DNA of 64,000 nt from Liolophura sinensis (Eukaryota > Mollusca > Polyplacophora > Chitonida > Chitonidae), in the NCBI RefSeq assembly GCF_032854445.1, contig NC_088296.1, forward strand, positions 372,001-436,000, written 5' to 3'. A program made the translations under genes and the position numbers. The notes beneath the pieces were generated by a model. The model was given only the letters and a program-made list of their open reading frames with translations, was not told where the DNA came from and did no database searches. The first letter of the stretch is position 1. Every line of letters starts with the position of its first letter. Positions 48,819 through 60,090 of this stretch are shown here, in pieces.

Positions 48819-49095
48819 CTGCAACAAAAACGGCAAATCGCTCAGATGGGCACCTATAAGAATGTTCCTATTTACAAAATCATTAACGTTCAAGACAGCA
48901 CACAACCTCCATCTGTTCCCGTGTTCCCACAACACACTGAGTACAGTACTTTTTATCGCTATTCTCCAATTCTCGTTTAAGAAGCATTAAAGTGTCTATA
49001 CATGCACGAGGAGAGTAAACCTCGCTTTCCTGAGAAAGAATCCATTCTGTTCAGTTAGAAATTTGGCCATTCTTCCTTTTATTGCGCTTTTTGGC
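48819..49095. other. Region upstream of TRIM coding exon, with a unit-like fragment
   Basis: 48948-49080 aligns with unit positions ~3979-4100 ('TACTTTTTATCGCTATT', 'AAGCATTAAAGTGTCTATA', 'CTGTTCAGTTAGAAATTTGG'), just left of unit copy 4. Any untranslated first exon of the TRIM gene or its promoter would be here or beyond the inserted unit; I see none clearly. Confidence 0.5.
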
Positions 49096-49624
49096 AAAAA
49101 TCTGGTCAGGCTAATTTGGGCAGAGGTGTTTTATAGTGATATTCGATAGATATATAGCTCCAATCCATAATTAGCAAGTCTGTGTGCAAAAACGAGATTA
49201 TCGCTATTTAAATGTATATTGTCTAGCCAAGCCTGTTGAATACAGTGTCTATGATGGTAACTTGACCCTATATACTGTATGATAATTGGGCCAAACCTCT
49301 GGAATATCTCTATCTGCAGAAGTTTATACAATATATAACAGATATAATAAACACGACATTACTAATAGTGACACAAGCATTTCTTACTTATATTAAAACA
49401 GTTATAAACCAAGGTCAAATTTTGTATTCCAGCTTCCAGTGTTTTTTTTTTAGAAAGCACAGAAGTAAAGACTACAATACACCAGCTTATCAATCAAAAC
49501 GATTAAACCGTAAAATGTTGACTTCGTTCCAATGTGTGAAGTACACGACCGATTAGATACAGCGCCATAACAGGGACAGCCTGTCATAGCACCGTATCAA
49601 CTCAAAGCCTGGATTGGAGATATG

Positions 49625-49875
49625 TTTATTTATTTATTTATTTGATTGGTGTTTTACGCCGTGCTCAAGAATATTTCACTTTTACGACGGCGAGCAGCAA
49701 TATAGTGAGAGGAAACCCACCACCATCCGCAGGTTGCCTCCAGACCTTCCCACATCCGGCCGGGGGGAAGCCGGCATGAGCTGGACTTGAACTCACAGCA
49801 ACCGCATTGGTGAGAGGAAACTGGGTCATTACGCTGCGCTAGCGCGCAGACAGACTGAGCCACGGAGCCCCCCAA
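49625..49875 (-). mobile_element. Near full-length SINE, unit copy 4
   Basis: Same insertion as 8026-8290 without the long G-run: here the central part reads CCGGCCGGGGGGAAGCCGG. This is closer to the ancestral state and shows that the homopolymer in copies 1 and 2 arose later. The tRNA-like head ends at 'GAGCCACGGAGCCCC' near 49870. Confidence 0.87.
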
Positions 49876-51065
49876 CCCCCCTCCGGAGATATGTAACCCA
49901 TGTACACTGTGGAAGTAGGTCAGCGTCCATTCAAACAACTCCAGCTAATATATAAGCCGACCTACATGGAGTATACGGCTGTCCTATACGGCTTAGGTGT
50001 GTCAAGTTACACACCCCATTATTGGTAATCAATGGGCGAGGTTGTAGTGTTTGCTGAGTGGCACGTTAATAATCCATGTAGCCTTTCAGTTCTGTTAAAT
50101 TGAAAACCCTGTCTGCAGTTCAGTGCATACCTTAGGTTTGAGCTCGCCTCCAAGTGGGGAGACCTGAGACCTGAGTCGCGTCATACCAAAGACGTCGAAA
50201 ATGGTATTTCTTACTGTTCAGCTTGGGATATGAGAACATGTACATCCTAACCATAATTTTTTTACTGTTACAATGTTTATATTTGGAGCAGAAAGGCGAA
50301 CGTTGTAAGTGAACACACAGCGTTCCATACATGTCGGTTGCTCCGGTTATCTACATGTATGTAGGCCCAACCCGAGACAACACGTCAGTGGCAAGCAACG
50401 ACCTTCAGCAAAACCCTACATAATGCTTCTCAAGTTCAAAGCTTCAGAAAAATACATTAATAACGTACTATCGCCCTGTTTATATTGTGAAAAGATCGAC
50501 ATAATTGGACAGTGTGAACTTGCCCCTGATTCAATTAGTCGTTTTTCTTGAGAAGAAAATATTCCAACTGTTTATAGACAGTGTCAGAGTTTCACACACA
50601 GATCGAGAGTAGAGTCTATACAGAGACACACACCATTAATCGTACGTCGACTTCGTGAGGATGAGCAGACCATTTACATTCTGTATGAGAGCTGGTCACA
50701 CGATCAAGTAAAGACAACTCCCTCACCTGATAGAAATATCCCGATATAACAATAGGCCTACCCCATCTTACAAGACTTACCTGTCGCCACTATTCCCTTC
50801 GTGTTTCACTACTTGGTAAAACTGCGCAGATTGAAACAGAAACTACTTGGTTCCGAGAAATAGGTCATCCGAACAGGGGAGTTAAATTCCTCAGTATGCT
50901 TGTACACATTTTTGTGGCACAGTTCCTTCAACAACTCAAGAATATGCACATAATCTTTAAAATTATGGGCATGGCAATGGCCGTTATTTACATAGTACGG
51001 CTTTAACTGCAACTGATCGGATGGCTCACAGATCAACGGTCATAACAGTTTACTTTAACAATATT

Positions 51066-51307
51066 ATTTACTTATTTGGTTAGCGTTTTACGCCACGCTT
51101 AAGAATATTTCACTTATACGACGGCCGCCAGCATTATAGTGGGAAAAAACCGGGGCCCGGTGGACGCCCGGGACCATCCGCATGATGCAGCCAGACTTTC
51201 CCACATACGGCTGGAGAGGAAGCTAGCATGGACTGGAACTGGGCGGTAGGCTTCTTCGCCATTGCTCCGTGCTCGTGTGCTAATAATCTCGGAAACTGAA
51301 GCCCCTT
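51066..51307 (-). mobile_element. Diverged SINE, unit copy 4
   Basis: Same insertion as 9511-9752 in the dispersed copy, with substitutions in the central domain and the head. Confidence 0.82.
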
Positions 51308-53058
51308 TGAGCAACTGATATAGGCTATCACACAGCAGACGGACTGGCGTATGGGGATTAGGTGAACGATTATACACGTATAACATGACCTTTTTTTACT
51401 GTCACAGTTTTTTTTTTTTAATATTTACACGTTGTAAGTAAATGAACAGCGAACCATACAGGCATGATATCCGCGCTATGTGTGCCATAGGCAGCACGTC
51501 ACCGCCAGTAATCGACCTTCAGCACAACTGCATAATGCTTTTCAAGGTTAAAGCTTCACGACCTCAAATTAATAACGTAATATCGCCCTGTTAGAAGATC
51601 GACACAGTCAAACAGTATAAACCTGAACAAAAATAAGTCGTTTTCCTTTATACGCAAATATCGACGGTTCTAGGCTCACACATAGGCTGGCATGGCCGAT
51701 GTTAAAGTCTATAAAAGAAAGCGTCCCATTCGTATATCTACGTTGTGTCGATTTGAGGACGAGCAGACCAATTAAACTGTGTCTGACAGTGGGTGACACG
51801 ATCAAGTAAAGACAACTCCTTAACCTGACAGATCGTTTCCATCCAGACTACATATAATCGTCTCACAGAGCTTACCTGTCCACACAAATCCCACCTGGCT
51901 TCACAACTTGGTGAAACTGAGCAGATTGGAATAGAAAATACTTAGTTCTGAGAAATGCACCTGATCTGTACAGGGGAGGTAAATCCCTCAGTATGTTTGC
52001 ACACATTTATACTCTGTGACATCTCAAGAATGGTTTCCACAACTCGCCATTAACTTAAGGCCCATCCGTGAATGTCACATTTCAACGAACTATCAGTTTC
52101 CCACAAAATTACTTCAGAAAATGGGTTCAAATCATTTATATTTGTTATCCCGTTTAGGTTCAAACAGAATACATTGGAAGTATAGTTGAGAAATGTCGGA
52201 TGGATTTTCTCAAACCAGTATAATGAGAATAGGCAATAGCTACAATAGTTGCCCACTGGATTCAAGCGGCGTTACCCTCGTGGGGTCTCCGGGGCTGAAA
52301 AGAATACGACCTCAGTCTTCTTGGCAAGCTTGTCGTAAAGGGCGCCTAACCTAGAGCTCTACCGTGAGGCCTCGGTGAAATATACACTCACATCTCCTAT
52401 ATTTGTGTGAGGGACCATAGAGGAATAAGCCTACCTGTTTGCCCTGGATTGCAACCCTTACTTGAAGAGAACGGTCTTGCGGTCTTACTTCACTTCGGCT
52501 CTTCTGTAGAGACTGAAGATCGGGTTGGCCCAGTTTGGCTAACCGGTTGGAGCAGATATGCTCCGAACTAAAATCACAAGGGTGTGTAGATGTCAAGCGA
52601 TACGCAACATAAAAAAGACGATGATACTTATCGCCATTTGATAACCCCTCTTTTCCTCAGTCGATCTCTACACCGCCAAAGTAGATCTGTACAAACCTAA
52701 TATGCTTTGCCTGTATTAAGACAATAAAACGTTAAAATTGCGACGAAGCGTATATGATCTCCTCTGTGGACTGTCTTCTCTTTATAAAAGAGAAACAGCT
52801 CATTACCTCAAAAGAAACAATTCAAAAAGCACGTCACCGTATCTCTTCCGCGAACAGTGTCCTGAAAACTTCATTCGCCAGAGTGGAGAGTATCAACATG
52901 TGTTGACACTCAAATATCACTGACTTGCCGATGATTGGTTACGGTAAACCTAAAACAATATCTGTGAAAGAATTAACTAACTTGTCAATAAATCTACGTC
53001 TGCATCTGACTGTATACTCAGTCAAGGCATCGCTGGACTGAAGTTTTTATAATATCTC

Positions 53059-53314
53059 GGGGCCGAGGTGGTTAGTGTGTCAGCGCAACGCCTTGGCCCA
53101 GGGGGATCTCACCAACGCGTCGGCTGTGAGTCCAAATCCAGCCTAGGCTGTCTTCCTTTCTGCTCATACGTGAGAGGGTCTGACTGCAACCTGCGGATGG
53201 TCGTGGTTTCCCCCGGGATCTGCGCAGTTTCCTCCCACCATAATGCTGGCTGTCGTCATATAAGTGAAATATTTTTGTGTCCGGAGTAAAACACCAATCA
53301 AATAAATAAATAAA
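53059..53314 (+). mobile_element. tRNA-headed SINE, unit copy 4
   Basis: Orthologous to the SINE at 605-861 at the same unit position. It keeps the more typical 3' end ACACCAATCAAATAAATAAA, whereas copies 1 and 2 have AACAAAATAAAT. Confidence 0.83.
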
Positions 53315-53529
53315 TTCATTAAACATCTCCGGCGCAATTATCAAAAGCTTTACCTAGAGCAATAACACTGTTTTGCTGCAGGACGTCCTAAATCTTTAGT
53401 TGTCAGCACTGAAAATGCTGACCAATTCTCCACATTAAGATCAAAGTCTAAAACTTCATTTTCCCTGTTCTTTACCCCCAGGGTGGGCTTTATTATGTAG
53501 ATTTGTGGTCGTAACAACGTAGAGAATGT

Positions 53530-54945
53530 GTGGTCAGTAATATTTATTATAAGTTTCTAACCCATTTGTCATCTGAGCCACTGGAGACTCTATTGGGCTT
53601 GTTTAATCATGATATTTGGATTAGTGGTAAGGTTTCCACCCTCATGGAGGGAGGCGTGTATTATCCCGGTTCTAAAACCGGGTAAGGATCATAATGAACC
53701 CTCTAGTTAACGTCCCATAGCTCTTATCAGCGCGGTTAAGAGTATGGAACGAATAATAAATGATAGATTTCTTTGGTATTTAGAAACCAACACTTTACTG
53801 TCTAATATTAAATGTGGTTTTCCTTAAAGTCGATCTAAAGTTTGTTGAATTGAAACTTTTATTCGTAATGATAAAAAAAATAATGAACAAAACGTGTCAC
53901 TATTTTTCGACCTTGAAAACGTCACCGAACTACGACGCCGCATGGAAATAAGGTGTTTTAAATATGGGATTTATCGCTTATGATTACTTATCAGAGCTTT
54001 TATCTTATGGTCAGCTATCGTCAGTTTAGGTTTTTTCATGGGCAAGAATTACCGTATTCCAGGGTAGCATACTGTCACCAACACTGTTTGCCTTCAAACT
54101 TAATAGCTTGTGAAAAACTTAAACATGTGGTACAGAAGGTTCTTTATATGTACAGTTGATGATATCCGTATATGCTACCGTTCTAAAATATGAATAACAT
54201 CGGCAAGACTCCTGCAGTTTTCTCTCAATAAGACCAAGAAATGGGCAGTTGAACATGATTTTAGATTTTCTACATCTAAAACCACCGATATGCATTTTTA
54301 TTGTAAACGGATCTTCATTTCGACTTCAAGATTTTATGGTAAACTAGTAAAAACTGAGATCTGAAAACAGATTTTCAGGAGTCATAGATGATAGCAAATT
54401 CCTCATTTCCCTCCATGTTAAAATGCTTAAAGCTAAATGAAAAAATCTATGCCTCAAAACAGACATTTGTATGCCAGCCGTCAACCAAGATGGACATTCG
54501 AGGTCAACAATCGTAAGGCAAATTCCCACAACGACGTATAAGTAAGGGTCTGGATATAATTAAGGTCGTATATAGCAAAGTCTAGTCTTGACTTATGTAC
54601 TGAGCGGTCAGTTTTATTAAATTTACATCGATCTTTTGTGAGGCCTAAATTGACCTTGGTTCCATCATTTACGGTTCCGCCAGGAAATCGTATCTAAAAA
54701 TGTGGGATCCTGTCTATGATCAGGGTTTGAGGCTCAGCCTTGGTGCCTTTAGAACCTCACCCGTACAGAGATTATACGTTGCGGCTAACCAATCTTTAGT
54801 ATACAGCAGGTGTGTACAGTATACAGTCCATGTGCTACAAAGCTTACAGCACATCCAAGAAGCCTTGCCTACGACTGCAATGTGTAAATATATGCAGATA
54901 GATGATTTGGTACTCGTGTGCAGTAATTTATTTAGAAGCTAACGT
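53530..54945 (+). pseudogene. Decayed non-LTR reverse transcriptase, copy 4
   Basis: Same RT remnant in the dispersed copy. It shares the disabling changes of the other copies and adds its own: the glutamine codon after 'NIKCGFP' has become a stop (53824-53826, TAA), and the segment after 53961 is shortened. The downstream piece 54700-54942 retains 'DQGLRLSLGAFRTSPVQ', the most family-like version of the thumb block among the four copies. Confidence 0.82.
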
Positions 54946-55208
54946 CAAACAAGAGGATATAGTTCGTGTGTCTTTTCCGGAATTTCCTCCTCAGCTTCTT
55001 CCAAAACCTAAATAAATATCTGATCCAGGTAAACATAGGAAATCAGATACAAATCCTCTTATAATTCAGTTTTTGAATGACAGCTAATTCTAGACCAGTA
55101 ACGTCTAATATATAATAGTTAACATCACTGCAGTGTTGTATTTTTATGCTTCCAAAAGTTTGCAAAACCTATTGTTATTAGCGCTTCAAGACATACAAGG
55201 TTGATGTA

Positions 55209-55338
55209 TTTATTTATTTATTTGATTGGTGTTTTACGCCGTACTCAAGAATATTTCATTTATACGACGCCGGCCCGCTTTATGGTGGACGCAAACCGGG
55301 TCAAGCCCGGGAAACCCGCGACCATCTGCAGACATACA
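55209..55338 (-). mobile_element. 5'-truncated SINE, unit copy 4
   Basis: Same insertion at the same unit position as 2761-2890, in the dispersed copy. Confidence 0.8.
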
Positions 55339-58300
55339 GGCTTGAATCCCTAGGCTTCAACCTCTATTATATCTGTTCGAATTATTATTATTCCCGACAG
55401 TTATGTGATACATTTTATGAGAAAACGACAACAGGTACACTCCCAAAACTTTAGAATGTTTTAGGAAAGTGTCTGAAGTTTTGCATTTTGACATTCGGTG
55501 ACATTTGGTCGACTGACTTAGCAGCCATATTGGATTAAACTAAACTAAATAAAACTAAATAAACTAAATAAATCTTCCTCTTCAGAACCACTGTTTCGAT
55601 AGAGCTGAAAATTAAACTGCACTTGCACAAAGCCTAGGCACATTCAGGGTGATAACGAAAATTTTCTCGTTTGACAATTGTACAAGCTCGCTGTTGGGTG
55701 AAAATGTCTTGTGACACAAAACCAGAGAGAACGTGAAATGAATTAGACGTTCAGGAAACCCACAAAGAGCTCAAAATGTAGTAGATGTACTTACAAGAAA
55801 CCCATAGTGAAGACAAAACACATCTGACATACATGTACAAAAACCCAAAAGGGAATACAAGATGAATACTATTGTTTGTTGTTTTACTGCTTATTAATAT
55901 GGAAACAAACAAAAAAAGGCACATGGCCATTTGTGTTGAAGTGATCATGTAATATCTGTAACAACCTAAGGGCCTTACAAGTTCAGTTACTCAGTTTCCC
56001 CAGAACAGGTTTCCACCCGTCAGCATAATTTTGTACCCAGTTTTATGAGGTAATCACCAAAAGTCTTCAGATAAGAAGTATCAATTTAACCGGAAAAGAT
56101 TTATTTCTTTTAAAAGCTAACTTGTTTTAGTTCACCCATATAATTGCATTTTTTATTTTCTGTCATAAAACCACCCTTCAAATGATGATAAAGTATTACA
56201 GCGTCTGCTAACACAGTATCCCTTTCTCCAAGAAACAGCTGATTCATGTGAAGTAAGTTTGTACGGTGAGGAGGTTCAATATATAATCGTTAACTTTCAG
56301 TTATTTATTACCATTTTCCAACTTATGTATCTTATAAAAGCGACATACATTCTTCAGTAATCCATTAAAGGTAGTGCCCATTTTTCAGAGTGAGTTCTCT
56401 CCCAAAACATTTCCAACCATATATGTAGGGTAACATATAATACCTGTTGTCACTATTGCAATGTTCCTTCAAAAAGCATTGTAAGACCTATATCAGTGTG
56501 TGTGCCTCGCCTCCCTTGTAGGTCATCCCTTCTGTTCAGTTGGAAATATGGTGATTTGGAGATATACAACCTCAGGTAGACTGTATAAGTAGGTCATCTT
56601 CAGCTGTATCTTCACAAAGACAACCCTAGATAATCCAAAAGCAAACTTACACGGTTAATGGAGGGTGTCAGGACGACAGTATACATACATGCAGGCCTTT
56701 TTATAGCTTAGCTAGAGCTGTCTGTGTGAAGAGTGTAGAATTATTAATACATGTAGTCTCTTAAATATAGATAAATATATATCAACTAGTTAGAAAGTAG
56801 GCAAATTTTGCTTTTGTCATACCATAAAACGACTCTTGCGATATAAAAGAAAGGGTGGAGGGGGGAAACCAACCCAGAAGCAATGTTGGATCTTGATCGT
56901 TTTGATCATGGAAACAAACGTATGTCTACAGTGTTGTAAGGGGGGAGAATTTAAAGACACCTCAAAATCATGATTGGAGAGATGTTACCTCAGGGGGACT
57001 ATAGAAGTTTGTCAGCGCCAGTTGTATCTAGGTCATATATAAGCAATGGAGATATACATGTGTGTATTCGGCTATCCTGACGGGATAAGCTGTGTTAGCA
57101 GGCCCTATATATGTATCCTCGCGCAGTGATCACAGATAATGGAGGGTGTAACATATTGGACAATGATGACGGCAGTATACATACATGTAGGCCCTTCTAT
57201 AGATTAGCTAGAGCTGTCTGTGTGAAGAGTGTGAAGTTGATAATACATGCAGCCGCTTAGTCATGGATAGGCCTACATATACATCTGGGTCTTAAAATTG
57301 TAAAATAGACAGCATTACCGGGACGTTATCTGTATACATTATAGTAAAGCTGAAATATTCTGTGCAAATCCGTACATAATTTTAAGACTCGATTACTTTT
57401 AGCACCATTTACGTATACAGACATTCTTTAGCTTTGACGTCACGGGCATTTGATATAGGCTATCATATAACAAACGGGCTGACGTACATGGAAAAGGGGG
57501 AGTGTATACCCTATTCATCAATGTTTGACTACCACAGTTTATACTTGGAGCGGACAGTCGAACGTTGTTAAGTAAACAATAAATAGCGATACATGATCAG
57601 GGCAATATTTTCGAGCTTTGTGTACCACAGGCGACACGTCAGCGCCAGTAATCTCCTTCAACATAACTCTGCATAAGGCCTTTCAAGGTCAAAGCTTCAG
57701 AATCTTAATAACGTAGAGGCATACCATCGTCCTGTATATTTATATGTAGTGACAAGATCGGCATAGTTTAAACATTATGAACGTGGACCAAGTCTAGTCC
57801 TTTTCCTTGACGTAACTATTCAGACTGTTTATCGACAGTGTTACAAGTTCACACACAAAATGAGAGTCTATACATTGACACGCCCCAGTCGTCATTCTGC
57901 AATTCATATCACTGGCCTTTTATACCTGATTCTGCTGAAACCATGGTGCTAGGGACGTGTAATTTTTGCTACTATACTATTGAACAGTTAGAATAAAGCC
58001 CTGACTGAGGTAAATTGACAGAGGGGTCGTATTTCACCAGTTACATGTGACCATTTGCCAGCTATCACATTGTCGTCGCTGCTCTGGTTTTTCTCGCTAT
58101 ACTGTACGCCCTACTTGTACTGTGTAGATGTAAGGACGACTCGACCAACTAAACAGTGTCAGACGGTCGGTAAAACGATCAAGTAAAGACAACTCCCTAG
58201 CCTGACAAATATTTCCACCCCAAATACACCTACCTGTCCCTAAATTACCTTACCTGTCGACACAAATACCCCGTGCTTCACAAGTTGATAAATGGAGCAG

Positions 58301-59124
58301 ATTTAAAACAGAAAAGACTTAGTTGTGAGAATTGATCGTGTTCTATGCAGGGGAGGTAAATCCCTCATGATGTTTGTTCACATTCATACTCTGTGATATC
58401 TCAACAATGGTTTGCACAGCTCGCCTTCAAGTTTATATGCGAATGTCATATTTCAACAAACAATCAATTTCCTACAAAATTACCTCAGTAGATGTGTTCA
58501 AATCGTGTGTAGACTGAAAATGTTATCACTTTTGGCTCCAAACAGAATACGTTGAAAATATAGTTGAGAAATGTAGGATAGATATTCTGAATCCTGTACC
58601 GGTATTAGGAGATTAGGCTATAGCTACGACAATTGCCCATTAAATTTAAGTGGCATTACCCTCGTGGGGTCACTAAGGTGAAATCAGGCCTCTGGGCAAC
58701 CTTGTCGTACTAGGCAACTAACCTTAAGCTCCACCATGTGGCCCCTGTGAATATATAGACCGATATCTCCTCGAGTGGTGGAGTAGCCTACCTGTTGATC
58801 ATGGAGTACCTGTTTGCTGTGGACTGCGAACCTATTGGAAGAGAACGTGCTCCCAGTGGACGAAGGGAGGTTAGACCTGTAAGATTTTCAAGCCCAACAC
58901 CACACATGGCCCTTGTTTAGGTAGAGGTGGGAGGTTGGATTGGTCCTATTCGACCAATAGGCTGGAGTAGATATACTCCGAACTAAAATCTCAAGGGGTT
59001 GTAAATGTCAGGTGATTCACAAATCAAAAAAAACAAAAAACAAAACAAAAAAACAAAAAAAACATGACAGTAACAGCAAACTCAGCAAGTACTTATCGAC
59101 GTTTAATAAACCTTAGTCGATCTC

Positions 59125-59360
59125 AATTTGCCCACACAGTGTCCAAGTAGACATCCACATACCTAATCCGACTAGGTGCGTTACATGCACTTGGACAAGG
59201 CAATGACCAGTATGGCTATAAATTGGTTTACTTTCCTTGTGCAGGTGATGTTCGACGAAGACTCTACACAGTGAACTCTATGTATGCTTTGTTTGACAGC
59301 ATCACTGGCGATGCCATCATAAAATACTTCAGGGCCATTGGCCTATATCATAAAATATGA
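59125..59360 (+). pseudogene. RT carboxy-terminal remnant, unit copy 4
   Basis: The same tail as at 7037-7273, with small changes (a 7-bp loss near 59188, TATGGC for TATACA near 59210) that break the longer frame. The 'MYALFDSI' to 'GLYHKI' end is preserved and the microsatellite follows at 59374. Confidence 0.6.
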
Positions 59361-59373
59361 ATTCTAATTATCA

Positions 59374-59487
59374 GTAGTAGTAGTAATAATAATTATTATA
59401 ATAATAATAGTAATAAAAACAATCATTATCATCACCACCACCACCACCACCACCACCACCACCACCACCACCACCACCATCATCACC

Positions 59488-59521
<34 letters not shown>

Positions 59522-59528
59522 TCATCAT
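59374..59528. repeat. Compound trinucleotide microsatellite, unit copy 4
   Basis: Same position as in the other copies but with a longer (CAC)n run (59433-59505), no (CGT)n run, and then (CAT)n. It shows independent expansion after the copies separated. Confidence 0.92.
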
Positions 59529-59620
59529 AATACATATGGTGCATTTTATTAAATATAATACGCCCGTATCCAAAATATCTTTCACTGCTTCTAATAATTA
59601 TAACTAAATTGTTCCTTTGA

Positions 59621-60033
59621 AAACTGCTTGCATGTACGAAATACAACTGTATTGGCGTATAATGGCTAAATTACTGAATGACATTCACAGTCCGGGACTA
59701 GCACTAATGATGTATGGAAATACATGTACATCAATAGGATAGAAGTTTTTTTCTAAAAAAAAAATGAAAAAAATATCAGAAACCAACATTTTGTATATTC
59801 TTTTGCAACATGTTTCTGTTTAAGTTCAGATTTCACGAGTTCGTAGAGCTGATAGTGAACTATAAGTAGGCTACCGTCACTAACAAGGGAGACTTTTGGG
59901 AGCGAGAACCAACCGTTTTGCTCTTCTGGGTTATCTCCCTGTTGTGTTAAGATCTCGCCCCTTCGTCGAGATTTCAACGAGATTTCGAATCATCACTCGC
60001 TCATGTGGTAGAATTTTACCAAGATCTTTCAAA
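59621..60033 (+). promoter_or_regulatory. Presumed SEC11 promoter and 5' untranslated region
   Basis: Sequence directly upstream of the SEC11 start. From about 59880 to 60033 it becomes less AT-rich, with several CpG-containing words (GGGAGCGAGAACC, 'CTCGCCCCTTCGTCGAG'), as expected near a housekeeping start site. No TATA box is evident at a fitting distance. The exact start site is not determinable from sequence alone. Confidence 0.45.
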
Positions 60034-60090
60034 ATGGGCATGATGGACTTCGACTTTTTGAACGATGTGAAGCGGATGAATAAAAGACAG
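60034..60090 (+). CDS. SEC11A: SEC11 exon 1
   Basis: ATG at 60034 with AAA at -3, 19 codons to AGACAG|GTTTGT, phase 0. The two further in-frame ATGs at 60040 and 60043 could also serve as starts; use of the second or third would shorten the protein by two or three residues, and human SEC11A is two residues shorter here. Confidence 0.93.

Larger units (their letters stand above)
49096..59620 (+). repeat. ~10.9-kb unit, copy 4 (dispersed, permuted)
   Basis: This copy lies about 20 kb from the array, between the TRIM and SEC11 genes, in the same orientation. It begins at unit position ~7505 and runs to the unit end (to ~52470), then continues from unit position 1 and stops at unit position ~7495 (near 59615). 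It is therefore one complete unit cut at a different point from the window-based numbering, and this shows where the natural ends probably are. It has its own differences: a ~170-bp deletion near 56557 relative to unit 4090-4260, a CAC-rich microsatellite, and only one copy of the ~240-bp internal duplication. No terminal inverted repeats are obvious. Confidence 0.9.
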
